Assembly: GCF_035989305.1 (NCBI RefSeq)
Contig: NZ_CP108514.1
Span: 2,790,501 to 2,854,500 of the forward strand
Direction of reading: 5' to 3'
From: Streptomyces sp. NBC_01233
GTDB taxonomy: Bacteria; Actinomycetota; Actinomycetes; Streptomycetales; Streptomycetaceae
DNA length: 64,000 nt
The position numbers and the translations under genes were made by a program. Of the stretch, positions 63,595-64,000 are shown in pieces. Position 1 is the first letter of the stretch, and each line of letters starts with the position of its first letter. Under the pieces are notes generated by a model that searched no databases, was not told where the DNA came from, and was given only the letters and a program-made list of their open reading frames with translations.

Positions 63595-64000
63595 CCGCCG
63601 GCTTCGCGGACCGCCCGGGCCACCTGGTCCGGGCGGTCGAGCATGACCAGGTGCCCGGAGGGCTCGGCGACCTCGAAGCGGGCCCCCAGCACGTCGGCGA
63701 GGTCCGCCTGGCGGGCCAGCCAGCGCAGGGCGGACCGCCCGGCCGAGCCGCCGTGACCGGCGAGGACGGTGGCGGGGGCGGCCAGCGGGTGCGTCCCGCG
63801 CAGGGCGAGCAGCTCGGCGGCCATGTCCGGGTAGCGGGAGTTCTCCAGCAGGGCGCCGCGCCAGACGCGGCCGGTGCGGTAGCAGCGGCGTACGAGGTCC
63901 CGTGCGGCCGGGTCGGGACCGCCGGTGCGGGAGGCCCGTACGGTGGCGCGCCGGGCCAGCGGCCCCAGGGCGGCCGGCAGCCCGGCGGCGGTCACCGCCC
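63579..64000 (-). CDS. Alpha/beta-hydrolase, C-terminal part (cut by window edge)
   Basis: About 140 C-terminal residues are visible. THPLAAPATVLAGHGGSAG and RFEVAEPSGHLVMLDRPDQVARAVREA are the last strands and helix of an alpha/beta-hydrolase, with the catalytic His in SGHLVML. The acid is probably in the preceding loop. The nucleophile elbow lies outside the window, so activity cannot be judged. It converges on the CBS gene. Confidence 0.8.
   Translation of the reverse strand, partial: AVTAAGLPAALGPLARRATVRASRTGGPDPAARDLVRRCYRTGRVWRGALLENSRYPDMAAELLALRGTHPLAAPATVLAGHGGSAGRSALRWLARQADLADVLGARFEVAEPSGHLVMLDRPDQVARAVREAGGQLLA

Overview
The window is about 72% GC. Almost every reading frame is open over long stretches, GTG starts and GTGA/ATGA stop-start overlaps are frequent, and the gene families (MalR/MalEFG/AglA, glnII plus a second glnA-type gene plus glnE, an XRE-DUF397-ATPase trio, MarR/TetR/LacI regulators) are those of a Streptomyces chromosome. 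From memory, the backbone matches the core interval running in S. coelicolor from glnII (SCO2210) through the bifunctional pullulanase (SCO2226), aglA-malGFE-malR (about SCO2228-2232) and glnE (SCO2234) to glnA2 (SCO2241). No CRISPR array, rRNA, convincing tRNA, insertion sequence or prophage was seen.

Layout. 1-5.4 kb: housekeeping and regulatory genes (VIT1-like transporter, SpoIIE-type phosphatase, ArsC-like protein, a frameshifted hydrolase divergent from a MarR gene, a Gfo/Idh/MocA oxidoreductase). 5.6-7.8 kb: glnII, then a spacer with an 11-bp tandem repeat and a candidate 43-codon ORF, then an orphan winged-helix regulator. 7.9-15.4 kb: membrane and envelope proteins (PepSY protein, a Met/His-rich repeat membrane protein, a rhomboid-like protein, a tyrosine phosphatase, a large anchored protein, a lipoprotein). 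15.5-18.8 kb: a di-iron-like hydrolase, a ferredoxin-NAD(P)H reductase and a TetR regulator behind an apparently leaderless, operator-bearing promoter, then a GNAT gene.

18.8-38.1 kb is an alpha-glucan utilisation island: amylopullulanase, alpha-amylase with a starch-binding domain, the maltose ABC transporter malEFG, two alpha-glucosidase genes and two MalR-like repressors, interrupted only by a multicopper oxidase. Extracellular starch cleavage supplies maltodextrins to MalEFG, and cytoplasmic glucosidases finish them. Related CTTGCGCAAACT-type operators lie at the amylase and malE promoters. One alpha-glucosidase is interrupted by about 345 residues of low-complexity sequence built largely from a 24-bp tandem repeat; this is the most unusual structure in the window.

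38-46 kb: a PAP2 membrane enzyme, GNAT, a multiply frameshifted HEAT-like pseudogene, a whiJ-type XRE/DUF397/ATPase locus, a HTH protein, a small membrane protein with its winged-helix regulator behind two tandem inverted repeats, an orphan MerB-like protein and a secreted CAP-domain protein. 46-49 kb: a four-gene minus-strand cassette with WXG/ESX-like features that may encode a type VII-type secreted effector. 49-64 kb: glnE, two tandem PIG-L deacetylase genes (the first with about 450 residues of Q/H/A/P/Y-rich sequence), an unknown protein, glnA2 (apparently without the adenylylation tyrosine), DUF3105 and DUF305 proteins, a CBS protein and a truncated hydrolase at the window end. Nitrogen assimilation therefore brackets the carbon island: glnII on one side, glnE and glnA2 on the other.
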